Assembly (NCBI GenBank): GCA_963556255.1
Contig: OY744617.1
Location: forward strand, 24,893,189-24,957,188
Direction: 5' to 3'
DNA from: Allolobophora icterica
Lineage: Eukaryota; Annelida; Clitellata; Crassiclitellata; Lumbricidae
Length of the DNA: 64,000 nucleotides
The notes beneath the pieces were generated by a model, which was not told the origin of the DNA, searched no databases, and saw only the letters and a program-made list of their open reading frames with translations. Shown piece after piece: positions 32,590 to 45,700 of this stretch; within the stretch, counting starts at the first letter, position 1, and every line of letters begins with the position of its first letter. Made by a program: the position numbers and the translations under genes.

Positions 32590-33090
32590 GCTCTTGGCAA
32601 ACCACTTTATTTAGTAGGTTTATGTCATCTGTCATCTTCTTACGCATTGAAATTGAGTGATTAATTTGCAGTTACTCGATACGCTGGCGCTATTATTGTT
32701 TATGAGCCTGCAGTTTGAAAAGACGATAATGAAGAGGAAGTGAGATTCGGTTGATTTATTTATCTGAGTTACGAATTAATGATGCACTTAGCTACTACTC
32801 ATGATAAGCCACGTTATTCATTAGAATTATCTAAGCTAACGTTTTCTTCCGCATTGAAATTGGGTGTTTCATTTGCAGTCACGCGATAGGCTGACAAGAA
32901 CAATGGAAGTTCACCTGCCCCAACGGAACCACTGCCTGGAGACGAGCCCAGAAGAGATTCGGCTGGCTGCTGTCATGGCAATTGCAACGCTTTACAGAGA
33001 AGCACGCCACAGATAGGCTGCCATTATTGTTCATTGTAAGACTGTAGTTCGATAAGGCGACCATGAACATGAAGTGTTCAAGACAAGCCA
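32590..33090. repeat. Tandem duplication (~205 bp) with a 118-bp insert in the second copy
   Basis: GCATTGAAATTGAGTG...TTTGCAG..AC.CGATA.GCTG...ATTATTGTT occurs at about 32640 and again at about 32853. The second copy is split by a GC-richer 118-bp segment (32894-33011) flanked by the direct repeat GATAGGCTG (32885-32893, 33012-33020). The first copy shows the unsplit site. Confidence 0.7.
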
Positions 33091-33865
33091 TACTGATGCC
33101 TTGATTTTAAAATTAGTGATAAGGAGCATAAAATTATGTTCACCTCCGCAATATGTAACGGTGATAAGGCATATCGCATAAATACCAATTTTGTATAACT
33201 TTCCAAGAACGTAAAGCGGGAAATTCCAAGACTCTAAGTGGTTGTCAAGTCTTCGTGTTGAAAAAAGATAAACTGCACGTTCTTGCATCACCTAAATCAG
33301 CTCAAGCCGTCTATATAAAATGAACCTTGCATGCTTGCTTCCGTTACTAAGAATCCGCGGATTCTAGACTTCAGATCTTCCTATTACTTTTCTGTTTGAA
33401 GCGACAGCACGGTGTGAGACACAGAATGGAACCGCCTCTTCTGATGCTGCGGACACTGATTTCACTCGGTTGGTCTAAGTTTGATTGAAACTTGCACGAT
33501 TGTACGCAATCAGTGCGGCAGTAAAATCCTTTACTAGATAAAGTCTCAGCTTATTTGTGAAGAAATTAAAAAAATAGCAACGGCAATACATTATGTTACA
33601 CATAAATGTTTCATGCATTGAATTCAGGATTCGGATGTGTTGATGGAAAATTTTTCTTTTTCTAAGTTTACAAAATTCTCTATTATTTAAATTTTAAATT
33701 TCTCTAGTATTACGATGCTGTTGATGAAATTATTAGTAATATTTTAAAATTCTTTTAACTTCTACACTCTCTTTTTCAAATATTATAAACTTCCTATTAC
33801 TTCTCTGTTTTATATTATTTCTCAACTTGTTCATCAATGTGCGGTTCCCTGTTGGTTTTCCAATA

Positions 33866-33946
33866 AATAATAATGATACTAATACTAATACTAATACTAA
33901 TAACAATAATAATAATAATAATTATTATTATTATTATAACAACAAC

Positions 33947-34006
<60 letters not shown>

Positions 34007-34012
34007 CCGCTA
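33866..34012. repeat. (AAT)n / (ATT)n microsatellite
   Basis: ACTAAT, AATAAT, ATTATT and again AATAAT units sit just upstream of gene B exon 1. The Asn/Ile-rich frames are artefacts. Confidence 0.95.
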
Positions 34013-34088
34013 TATATTGTTAGAGCATTTTATACCGCACCACAGGTCTGGCGCTATCTGGAGAATAATATAGGACAAGCAACCATTA

Positions 34089-34332
34089 TTGTTGCTAATT
34101 ATGTTGTGTCATTGTTTTAGCCTTGTGTCGAGTTCCCAAATCCCGCCAGATTCAAACTTGAGCGGACATAAACAGTCTATGTTTAACTTTTGCTCAGGTT
34201 TATTCAGCTTTGTTGCGAATCAAATCTGTGACGAGGGAAGCTATTCAGTAATAATCAATCCACGGAGAAGTACAAAAGCTGAGTACGACAGCTCGGTTGA
34301 TATCCCTCTATGCGATTACGGAATATCCGAAG
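34089..34332 (+). CDS. Gene B exon 1: probable signal peptide and start of N-terminal domain
   Basis: The frame from ATG 34089 begins [17 protein letters not shown], which could be a signal peptide. It continues to [20 protein letters not shown] and LCDYGISE, then a GTACTA donor at 34333. Alternative starts exist: a strong acceptor GTTTTAG at 34122, or a later Met (MFNFCSGLF). The 3' half and donor are well supported and the 5' border is not. A LINE tail lies right behind the donor. Confidence 0.65.
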
Positions 34333-35253
34333 GTACTAATAAACAACTTCATTATGTTCATCAACGAGCTACATCCAACACTGCACCACGCCACACGATG
34401 TCCTCCCTGTGTTCCGCAGATTCTCGGTTTCTCCATCATCATTGCAACCCGTCCTCCATCCTTTTCCTCAGGCTTCTCTATCTATCAACTCCGGGCTTTC
34501 CACTCAAAACTGAAATCTCACTTATACAAGAACTCCTATCCTCACTCATCGGATCACTCACCTTCCAATACTTCTCGCCTGAAACGACGCCCGCCTTAAC
34601 AGCTGCTATACCTCGTCTGTTGATCTGGACCCTCTGGTAACCGACTCGGACCCTTTTGCAATATACTCTTTGGTAACCCCCTCTGACTTGACGCATGGCT
34701 CGTGAATAAGCTGCTGCCCTACGGTTTGCTTTTCGAGTGGCGCTTTATAAGTCCTGATAACTCATTCTGATTCAAAATCACTTCATTCTCGTACTTCTGT
34801 GGAGTCATATTTTTCAGATCATGTTGCCATTTTCTCAAAATTTGACTTCCTATTTAAAGCATCACCATAATTATTATGAAATCGTTAAATTTCGCCGCTG
34901 GCATAAAATTGATTTAAATAAGCTAAAAAAATGAGATCCTGGCATTTCCAATGCGGCTATCACCAGCACAAAGTCCACAAACATGAGTTGCCTCTGCAGT
35001 TCCAGTCTACTCTAAGAGGCAAATTCATTTTAAAACTAACAGAGTTGTAGAGCGCACACCACAGCCTTTGTTCAACGCTGCCTTTTATGAGGCAAAGCGT
35101 CGCAGAAGTCAATTGGACGTTGTGTCCCCACTCTATTCTGCCTTCTGATAACACTAGCAACAGCGCTAACGTCTGCGAAAACTACCTAAATCAAGAACTG
35201 TTCTTGGTGAACGAGTATTTTCATTTACCGAACCTTCTTTTTGGAACTCTCTC

Positions 35254-35336
<83 letters not shown>

Positions 35337-38300
35337 TCTGCTCAGTGGCATGTGTCATTTCTGTTTTAACTTAAAACTTACCTGTTTCAAATTGCTTATC
35401 CTCCATAGGCTGTCTCTCTGTCTTACGGACTGATCATCTAGATATTGACCTGATCACGGCTTGGTTTTGGTGTGCCGTCGGTTGATGCCTTGTGCATGAG
35501 ATACCGGTGCAACAGAAGTTACTAATTAAAATTTTGAAGTTTGGAAATTACGAGAACGTTTATCTGTTCATCGCATTCGTTTAATTACTCCATTTAATAC
35601 TTTGCTTATTCAGGCTGTTTGCTAAAATCATGTAATCATGTAAATTTCACCAAAATGCTGTTTGCGTGTATAACTACATAGTAGGCCTATATAAAGCCCG
35701 TATGCTGAGATTGAGAGCCTATATAAAACTCACAAACGTTTTACATTTTCAATGTTAATATAATGTTAGTGTTCAATATATTATGCGTTCTATATCATTG
35801 ATGGTTTGATGGTTGGTGGAGTCGAGAGGTGCTACTTAATTAACAGGTCTAAAATATAAACATAAGCTGGATTTAGGTTTGTCGATTCACTTAACGGAAG
35901 GAAGATACACTGTAAGTATGGATGCGGTATTTAATATCGATACATCCTTGTCCATACATTCTTCTGCCAATGACCTACTTATATACTGTATAAAACGATA
36001 CACAGAAGATCTCGCCGGCAGCATTCCCTGTAGAAGGACTTTTTCATGTGACGGTTGTCACCGGATCTGATGATAACAAATTATGCATTTTAATTAATTG
36101 CTTGCTTATCAGAGACCTGGTTTAGGTTTGCTTCCGGTGCTGGATACACGGTTGCTGAGAGAGACGCTAGCGATCCCGTTCCGATGCTACATTGTGGAAC
36201 TGAGGCCCCGATCTACATCAGAGGAATTGGTTCTCATCCATTACCTTGTGAGATTACCTCATATTTTATGTATTGTTGTACTCAACACTAAAGAACCTTA
36301 TAGGAAACAAGTCAAACAGTACAATTCGGCGATAGTCTATTCATTGTAATTGTAATAGAAGATTTTTAAAAGCGCTACCATTCAGAGGCTCTCCCGTCCC
36401 AAGTCAGACCTATCACTAGCAAACAGTGGCTTCTATCCCCCCTAAACAACCGGGCTCAATTCCTCTCCTTCCCCCACTTTCACAGAACCCCCTGTAAGCT
36501 GGAAGCAATTCCCCTTACTGTAAAGACCTTCCATACCTTGCCTTCCCTACCTCCCTACCCCTCCCCACGAACTCCACCCCATCCCTCACCTCTCCATTTA
36601 CAACTCCTGTACCATTCCTGCCTTCCCCTCCCCTTAAAGTGGAGGGGTCCTGGGTCCTCCCCGAAATTTTGTTGGACTTCTTCATTGCCGTAGGTGCGTT
36701 TTAGCGCATTTTTGGAGAAATAAAACTGGTTTTGGAAAACTATTCAGTTTTGTTCAACTGAACTGTTGAATTAATTTCTGTAGGGCTCCCACTGTAAAAA
36801 TGTTATGGGACAGACTGCAATATATATATGGAATAAAATTTCCAAAATATGGGACACTCCTTAGCAAATAATGGGGATTTTAAAGACTGCACTATGAATG
36901 GTGTAATGCAGTGGCAACAGGCTCCATCTCTGCCTATTGCAGTGTTACCCAGCCGACAATTATTTTACTGGAATATTTCAAGACCTGCACAACACGACAA
37001 TAATTGTAGCATTGACCAACTAGTTTTTCTTAATCAACAGGATTGTGAACGCTTTTTTCAATTTTTTAAGCTTTTTTGCATCCTACATCAACAGAAAAAT
37101 AGCGGAACATAATGGTCAATAGCTAAAGAAAAACAAGTAATAACGATACACTATCACACTGCTTAGACACTGTAAACTAAGCATAGGCGTAATTTGTGGG
37201 AGGTATGATGGGTACCCGTACCCCAACTTTTTGGAGTGGGGAGACCGTACCCACTATTTAAATAATGCCAATCAATATTTTGTTATTACTACGTAGCAGG
37301 CCCTTCACAGAACTGTGAGCAAAGACTGTAACTTGTAGAGTGTGATCAAAATTGAAAAGAAATACTTCCCCCCCTGTTTTTCACTGGGCTCAACTTGCGC
37401 CCACCCTGAATAGGGATAGAAGCCCCTGCTAGCAAATAAAATTGTCTTCAGGCGTTTCCAGAACAGAGGAAGAGAAAGGTTGAGGAGCTCAAGCCGCAAT
37501 TCCTGCGAAAGACGGTTCCATCTAGAAGGCCAACATAGGCAAACTTCTAGACTGAGCAGTAGGCCCGCGTACGCGAGGAACAACCAGAAGTCCTTTGGCG
37601 GCAGAACGGAGAGTGGAGCGACCAGGGAGTGAAGATACCGACGTTCAGAAGGTCTTGAGGTGCAAACAATTGCGCACAAACGTTAAAATTTTGAACTGTA
37701 TGCGCTGGGCTAGTGTAGATAATAATAACACGGGCAATTTCTATAGCGCCGTAATGCGACCATGCCGCCACAAGGGCGCTGTACAGACACAACCTGCGGT
37801 CTAACATAACATCCGGTCCTATTCATCAGAAGGATACGCCTTGGAGAAGAGATGACTCTTGAGCCTGGACTTGAAAGCCTCGACTGATGTCGCAGAACGG
37901 ACCTCAGGTGGAAGGCCGTTCCAGCAACGCGAATGAAGGCAGTTATGTGGGCAAACCTCGGGAGGCGGGCAGCAGCGTTAATTAAGGAGCGAAGCTTTGA
38001 AAGGCTAGTGACAAGACTAGTATTAATCTGTCACATGAACCAGAAATAAATATCTTGAAAGGACTTTTCAGGTAACTGACAACTGACAACTTTAATGTTC
38101 AAAGACACAATACATAAAACAATTATCCAAATCACATTGTCCATTTACACCCATTGGCTAGGGAACAAGGGTGGCCCAGAAAGGGACATTAGCCCCGCTG
38201 AATTAGGGTCGCCCTATTCATTTACTGAAATTCGATAATGGTTGGATAGTCAGCTGTAAGGAAAAGTGAGGTTAAGCAACACTATAAAGCCTATTCAGTG

Positions 38301-41300
38301 ACTGAGAACATCAAAAGCATCGAAACAAATAGTGTGGAAGCCTATTCAATAACTAAGAACATTGAAATCATCAATCAATCAATCAGTCATTTCATTCGGC
38401 AGCCAAATTGACAGGGTGAATAAATCAAACAATAGTTGCTTAATCAAATATTGCAATGTGGCTACTCAGAGGGCCCAAAATGGGTCGTTGACCTCGCTGC
38501 TAGAGCCACCTGGGCAGTATTATAATATGTTGAGAAGCAGTTGAACTAGCACATTTGTTTAACTAATCTAGAGACGAAATTGTATAAACTTAACTAATAT
38601 CGCTTAGACAATTGAATTAAAGAGTCGTACATTGCGTCTCGTGCTCTTCTGTACGAGAGGCCCACTACCAATGGGCGACATTTGTTTTCACCCTAGGTAG
38701 GGATCCAGGCATACGCAAAGAAAATGTCAGACTCCATAATATGTAGGTGCCGGCGGGTTGTGGATTATTCTATTATCTCTGGGACTGAAGATTGATTACT
38801 TCGAAGTTTTGAAGAGGAAGTCGTGGTCTTAACCAACTGATGAGGCGTCTATTGCGGGTTCGGCAATGACAATGTTGTTGAGTCACGTTAGGTTCTCGAC
38901 TTCGTAATCGTAATCGTAATCAAAGTTTTAGATCGCTACTCGAAGGCCAAGCTCAGGGCACCAGCCTATTCACGAGCGCTACGTCAAATCAGATGGTGTT
39001 TCCAGAAAGTAATCCAAGAGAAGTCGGAGTCCAGATTCCAGAAAGGCCAAATCAAATCAGAGGGGTTTTCCACAGAGTAGTCCAAACGAGGTCCGAGTCC
39101 GGTTCCAAAATGCCAAATAAAATCACAGAGGATTTTCCAAAGAGTAGTCCAAAAGAGTTCCAAGTCCGATTTCCAGAGGTCCAGATCAAGACAGGAGGCA
39201 GAGCAGCTGTTAAGGCCGGTGTCGTTTTGGGCGAGAACAATTGGAAGGCCGAGAATCAGATGAGTCAGAGTAGGATTACTTGAAAAGGTGACACTTCAAT
39301 TTTGAGTGGAAAGCCCGGGGGTGATAGATAGAGGAACATGAGGAGGAGGATGGAAGATGGGTTGCGATGATGATGGCGGAACGGAGAATCTGCAGAATTT
39401 AGAGGGGAGATCATTCCAGAGGCCTGGTGCTGTGTTGGATATGGCTTGGTTTGAGAACTTGAGATGAGTAGTGACTGGAGGTCGAGAAAGGCTGAGATAG
39501 GAGGAGGATCGGGTGGAGCGAGTGTCCAGGACGGTGAAGAGATAACGTAGGTATTCGGGCTGGGAATATTGTACGGAGTTGCTGTTCATTCAGTTTCGAA
39601 CGCAGATGCGTATTTTACATTTGTAATGATGCCATTTTTTGGTTTTGTGCTTCCGAAGACTTTACGAATATATTCTTCGCGAACTGCTCAACCAACTCTT
39701 CCAGTTTCTGAGTAAATCCGTCAAACGTTTTTCAATTATTGGAGTTAAACTTGTTGTTAGGCGGACCATCGTCTTGTATTATGTCGATTAGGTCCTCGAC
39801 CTTAACACCTTTTTTTCACATGATATATCAGACATTTACCATTCGCAATGAAGCAGCGAGGTATGTAGTCCAGTTCGCTTCAGATTTAAAACCCAGCGAT
39901 TTTGTTAAGTTTCGCTAACTTGTTATTTCTTTTAAAAATTTAATCCAGACGCGCACCTTTTTGTGCTGTCAGTCGGCCGCCATCCCGTAACCCAAAACAA
40001 AATTAATGTGTAAGCTACCTATTAGAACACCACAGGGTATCCCAGATATCTCTAATCTTTCAACATTTCTTCAAGTACATACTCCATAGTGTCTTAAATC
40101 GGATACAAGTGGGTGCATTTCGAATATTCATTGGTGCAGCATTCCAGATTTTAGGTCCAATGCAACAAATTGAAATTCGACGTGAGTTAGTAGTGCATAT
40201 GAGACACATAAACCAAAAGAGGCCCTTGCATAATGACCATGCACATCTACTACCTTAGTAAAAAACTTAGGAATACTTCCGGTAGCAAGTTGTTGACAAA
40301 CTTGTACATGAAGTTACCCACTTGGTAGAGGTTGATGTCGTCAAATTCATAAAACAATATTCTTGGAACCTGTTTGCTCTGTGCGAACAATGTGTATCGC
40401 TTGCAACAATTCTCATAGCCGTTTTGTACAAGCACCAGACATCTTAGCCTAGTGGCATAGTTAGAAGCCCACACAGTGTTACCATATACAAAATAAGGGT
40501 TACTTAAAGTACGCCATAATATAAGTTCTCACGAACATAGACTGGGATAAGATATTTTCGTTAGGATAATTTTACCAGCAATAACATTGATCTGCTCAGT
40601 CCAAGACAGACATGTTGGGAGTAGCTCCGAGTATGCGCTATATAAATTGTCGAATGAATACTACGAGTGAACTTCATAGATCCAGCTTGAATTCCTCTAA
40701 GACCCAATGCATGTGGCTGGGCACTCCCTGGCAGCTCGCTAAGATCGATCACGCTAGTCTTACCTCTGAGTTTCCCCATATTATCTTTTGCACCTCTGTC
40801 AGATATCTTGGCGTCATCTTGGATTCAGAACTCACCCTCTATCCGCATATCTTACAGCTGAGCCGCGCTTGCTACTTTCAGCTGCGGCAGCTTCGCGTGG
40901 TTTCCCGCTCTCTTTTCATCCAATCTTCTGCTACTCTCGTCCATTCGTTCATTATCAGGTCTAGATTTTGCAAAAGCCTTATAACCAGGTATAACTTTAC
41001 ATTAGCTGTGTCATCATTCAACCACGTTTCGGTTAGTGCTACAATATCAACTGGAGCCTGCATTATCAAGATTTGCAATTCCGACATTTTAGAAGCAACG
41101 ATTATTTCTACAGTTCACGTGCATCACCGTTGACACTTTTTTATGAACAGTAAATTTACCAGACAACAAAGATGAAACAAGATATGATGCATGCTCAGGG
41201 TTATCATTGAAGAAATTAGTGTCCGGGTCCATTTCTTAGTTTTTTAGAAGAGATCTGTAGATATGCGTTTCCGAGGCAAACTCAGTTTTGGTAGGCGATT

Positions 41301-42663
41301 TAATAAGTCCGCAATATAATTAGGTATCTAAAAGAGGGCCATCTATTCATTCCAACAATTCTCTCTGGTCTAAGATGTATCCAAATGGAAATATTTCCAT
41401 TATATAGTTGTGAAAATTGGTAGCCTGTTTTGTATTCCCGTTGAGAACATCATTACTCAATCATATGGAAGCTATTATTTGCATGTCCACCTAACGATCT
41501 TCCTCCACGCGACTTCTATAAAAATAGCAGCATTCTAAATAAATCGGCGTCATTTTTACACTGTTACAGATTATGAAGCAACCACAAATGCAACAGTTTG
41601 TGCTAACTACGGAGGTAACACTTGCAACTGGATGGACACGATAGAAATACACCTGTGTCCAGTTCAAGACGATTCGGGCTATTTCTACTTGTACAAGTTA
41701 AAATCTCCTCCAGGATGCAGTATGTCTTATTGTGCTGGAGAGGGACTCGTGTGCGACCGAGGGGAATTCTTGAATGGAAATTCATGTGTCAGTTAGTATC
41801 CCTCAGTAATAGTATCTGTTCTTATTCTTACATTTAGATTCCAAGCATCGGTTGCCAGATTTTGGACAGCTTGCCTTCAACTGCACAAAGATATAGTGCA
41901 CCATAGTTGTCAAGCAATTTAGCGATCAACGTATTACTCGCTAATTTGTAAAATATTATTATTTTTATGCTTTATAAGTTTTCAATCTGTTAGATCAGGA
42001 GTCATTTTGGTGTCCTTAAGTTTTAGTATGAAAATGTAAATTATCATTTCCCAGAAGTTATTCCTTTAAACGGGTAAATAAAGTACAGTGAGCCCTTACT
42101 ATTACAGAACAACGTAGCCCCTATAATAGCTGTAACCCCTTTAATAGCTACGACTGATTCTATGAGAAGCTTATGATCATGTAAGGTCGGCTAAGCAATA
42201 CTACTCTGTCTGAGAGTGTCTGTTCAAATATACTACCCTGCAGGCTGATTCAGCTATCTGAATGCAGTTGATACAAAACTGGCGCTATAGAATAACTGCA
42301 TGTATTATGCCCCTTGATGTTTAAGTACTAATTATTAGGTATATTGTAGAAAAAAGAAGTGTCTTCTAGTAGCCTATAGTTTTACTTTAAAAGTCCTAAC
42401 AGTTTTATGTTTTACCATTAAATATTTATTCGTTAAATGAGAATAAGACGTGAATTTATAATTTCTTTATTTGCACTGTTGCTAGTAAAACTACTGAAAG
42501 TTAGACTAAACTTATTGTGATATACTGCTGTCAAAAGCATCACTGTGTGTATCGGAAAACGAGAAAATATTTACCTCTTTTGTATAAAGACAGTAAGTTT
42601 ATCAGGAGACGAAGACGAAGAAGAGAACACGAAGGAGGTGGAGATAATGTTGTTGTTTTTATT

Positions 42664-42717
<54 letters not shown>

Positions 42718-45700
42718 GGTGGTGGTGGTGGTGGTGGTGGTGGTGGTGGTGGTGGGAAAGAATCGGACCGGACGATAACAATAACAATAATAATGTTGCT
42801 GTTGTTGATGACGATGATAATGATGATGATGATGGTGATGATGATGATGGTAGGTGTGGTGGTAGTGATTTTTATAAATAATTTGGACAGGAATTCAGTG
42901 TAACTAAAGTTCCTCATACAAAATTAATGCATTGGCAGAGTTCACGGCGAGTCTTTCACAGGCAGTAGTTTTGGCAGTGGGTTAACGCAGCTCAACTACA
43001 AAGAAAAGAACAATATCAGAGCAAAGGTCTACAAAAATTAAAAGAAAACGCTAACACCATATGCGCCACAAGAAAATCAGTCCATAGGCAAAATAATTTT
43101 GCATGGTCTGTAAGCCAAAGAGTATTCGATTTCCTAAATTAAACACCACGATAACCAGTTGATTAGATTAGATTATTTGTCAGTTTCAGACAAAGTCTAT
43201 TTTTCAGTACAAATGTGTTCCTCTACGTATTTTCGAGTCTACTGAGCGGACCTTGCTTAACGACCTTGGACACAAATTCAGCGCCTCAAATTCAGATTTA
43301 TTGACCGTTCGCACGAAATAAGTACAGTAAATGCCATTATAGCACATAAACAACAATTATTTTATCATACCAGATATGCTGTCAGCAGCACTTAGACCTG
43401 TGCAGTGTGCAGTGAACAAGGAGCAGAGCGATGATGATCGATGTTTTTAAGAACTTTGTTGATGCCATTGACTTTTATTATTTAGCCGGTCATAGAGAGA
43501 GGCAGGTAGAGACAGGCCTACAGAGAGAGAGGCAGATTAATAGAAAAATATAGAAAGACAGAGAAGAGAAAGACAATGGATAGAGTTCTCTTTCATAGAT
43601 TGAATGACAAAGTCATATTAGTCTTCTCATATTGCTCAGAAGAGCAATCATCTTTTATTCTTTTCAGTATGTTAAGACTTAAAAATACGTCGTGCACTAA
43701 TGGTTTAGGGGCAGCTGTAGGCCTACAACAGGATTGTCAAGTAATATAGCGAACTTTTATGCGTGAACCTACAGTTTGCAATAATATTTATTTGGCAGAA
43801 TATTATCCACCAATGAAGGGGTTTCCTAAATTTTCCGGGCCTCACAAGACTGAGAGCGGACTGAGCATGGAAATTTACTTCAGTTGTGAAGTCCAATATG
43901 ACCGACAACCGGATGACTATAACGCGAGATTCCGTGTAACGTTCCTGTTTGACGGACAGCCACTAGAGGACATTGGTGAAAATGAAGAACACCTTGAACC
44001 GACCATCATAGGCCCTGCCAGTAACTTTTCTGTTCTACTGAAGGAATCTCATCTGAGAGGTCGACTTGGAAGAGAGGTATAATTCACTTTCGATCGTTGT
44101 TCTACGCAACCTTTACCTGTGTTTAATGTAGGCCTACTGTAATGCTGACGTTAATTAAAATTGAAGTTTAGGCCTAATGCTTAATCCTCATCCACATGGG
44201 TTATGAAAGTTACGGAATTGCATACATGAGGTCCATTTGGACCCCGACATTTAAAATGCATGTTTCGAGTGACGTCCAACATAAAAAATAACAGAAGCTT
44301 TTCATAAACATGATTACACAAATTTTTCATTAAGTTATTTTTATTTAAAGAATCAGGGCATTTTTATTTATTGAAAGTAGCATTTTATACCCATAGAAGT
44401 GAAATTTTCAATATAAGTTTAACTCAGTTTAATTCAAGAAGACCTGCGTGAAAAGAGTGATGAAGTCCACAAACCCTGGTATTAAACATCCTACGGTGGT
44501 TAATTCGTCAGACTTTTTGATCTATCACCGAGTTCGTTCTAGGCATGTAAGGTAATTTTGGAACCCAGATAAGTGAATAGACATTGAGGCTCCTAGTGAG
44601 ATTTACCGGAGATTAATAAGATTTTGTGATGACAATCTTAACATGAATAATATACTGCAGCTGGTCAGTCCAGCGCCAGTCTTCAGATATAGGCTACATC
44701 GAGTGTTTCAGATCAATCGACAGGAGTTGCATCCCCACCAGAATTTTGTTCTGCATGCCTTGTCGAAAATGGCATTTACCTCTGAACAGCACCAATTCTT
44801 CATGATGCTCGTCCCTGGATTGTTGAACTTAAGAAGTTCTGCCACAAACAGCGCCCAGATGTCTATATTATCATCCAATTTATATGTTTTCCGTCTGTGT
44901 CCTCTGGTTTTCTTATTATCAAAACGAAGAAAACGCAAATAATCTATGAAACGATGAGAACATATGTTGCAGTAAAGATTGTCCATGATCGATATTCGCT
45001 TCATCACATCATCCTTATGTCTCGCAGAAGTTCGTGTTTGGCTCTTTATTTTCCAGCCAGTAGAAGGAGACTTAGGAACGCATTTTGTCGGCTGTCTTAA
45101 TCGCATTCCACTCTGATATGAGTAAAATTTCATAGGGAGATGACTCTCTGAGCGTCTGAATTTGTTTCATTGGCCAGAATATCGACATCAACAGGTGAAC
45201 TGTTTACACTTGTGATGTTACTTTCTCTTTTCTAAGTAGACACTTAGTAATTCCAGATGGATGACTGATAACATCTTTTTGGGCCGAGGCTATGCGCAGA
45301 CGGAGGTGTCTTCGACCATATGCAACCACTGCGTGATGTCAGATCATTTGCAGTGTCTTCAGCAATCAGGTCTGGAGGACTGGTTCTATAACGACGCTGA
45401 CGTCTAGGCCTACCTCTGCTGTGCCACGAGTCATTGTTCAACCACGAACCTGCCATGAGAGTGCAGTTTCTATATAAAATAGGCTCAAAGTTATCACTTC
45501 CTAGGAAACGTCGTCGATTTCAGATTCTTCTTCAACCGTCTCCTCCCTGCTGTCTTTGATCATTGCTCTGAATGTTATCTTCTTTGTCATCGATCATTAT
45601 CGTCAGAACTTCAGCAAAGATATATATCGCGCTTCTTTGAGCCATTTTTGTAGGAAGGTGTCTATTAGGGGCCTACAACAGTTGCTATAGTTAGGTGTTC

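Noticed and set aside
33827..34073. Poly-Asn and poly-Ile frames upstream of gene B
   Set aside because: Produced by the AAT/ATT microsatellite; only the later frame from 34089 has family support.
42517..42917. Frames with poly-Gly, poly-Val and poly-Pro
   Set aside because: Produced by TTG and TGG microsatellites.
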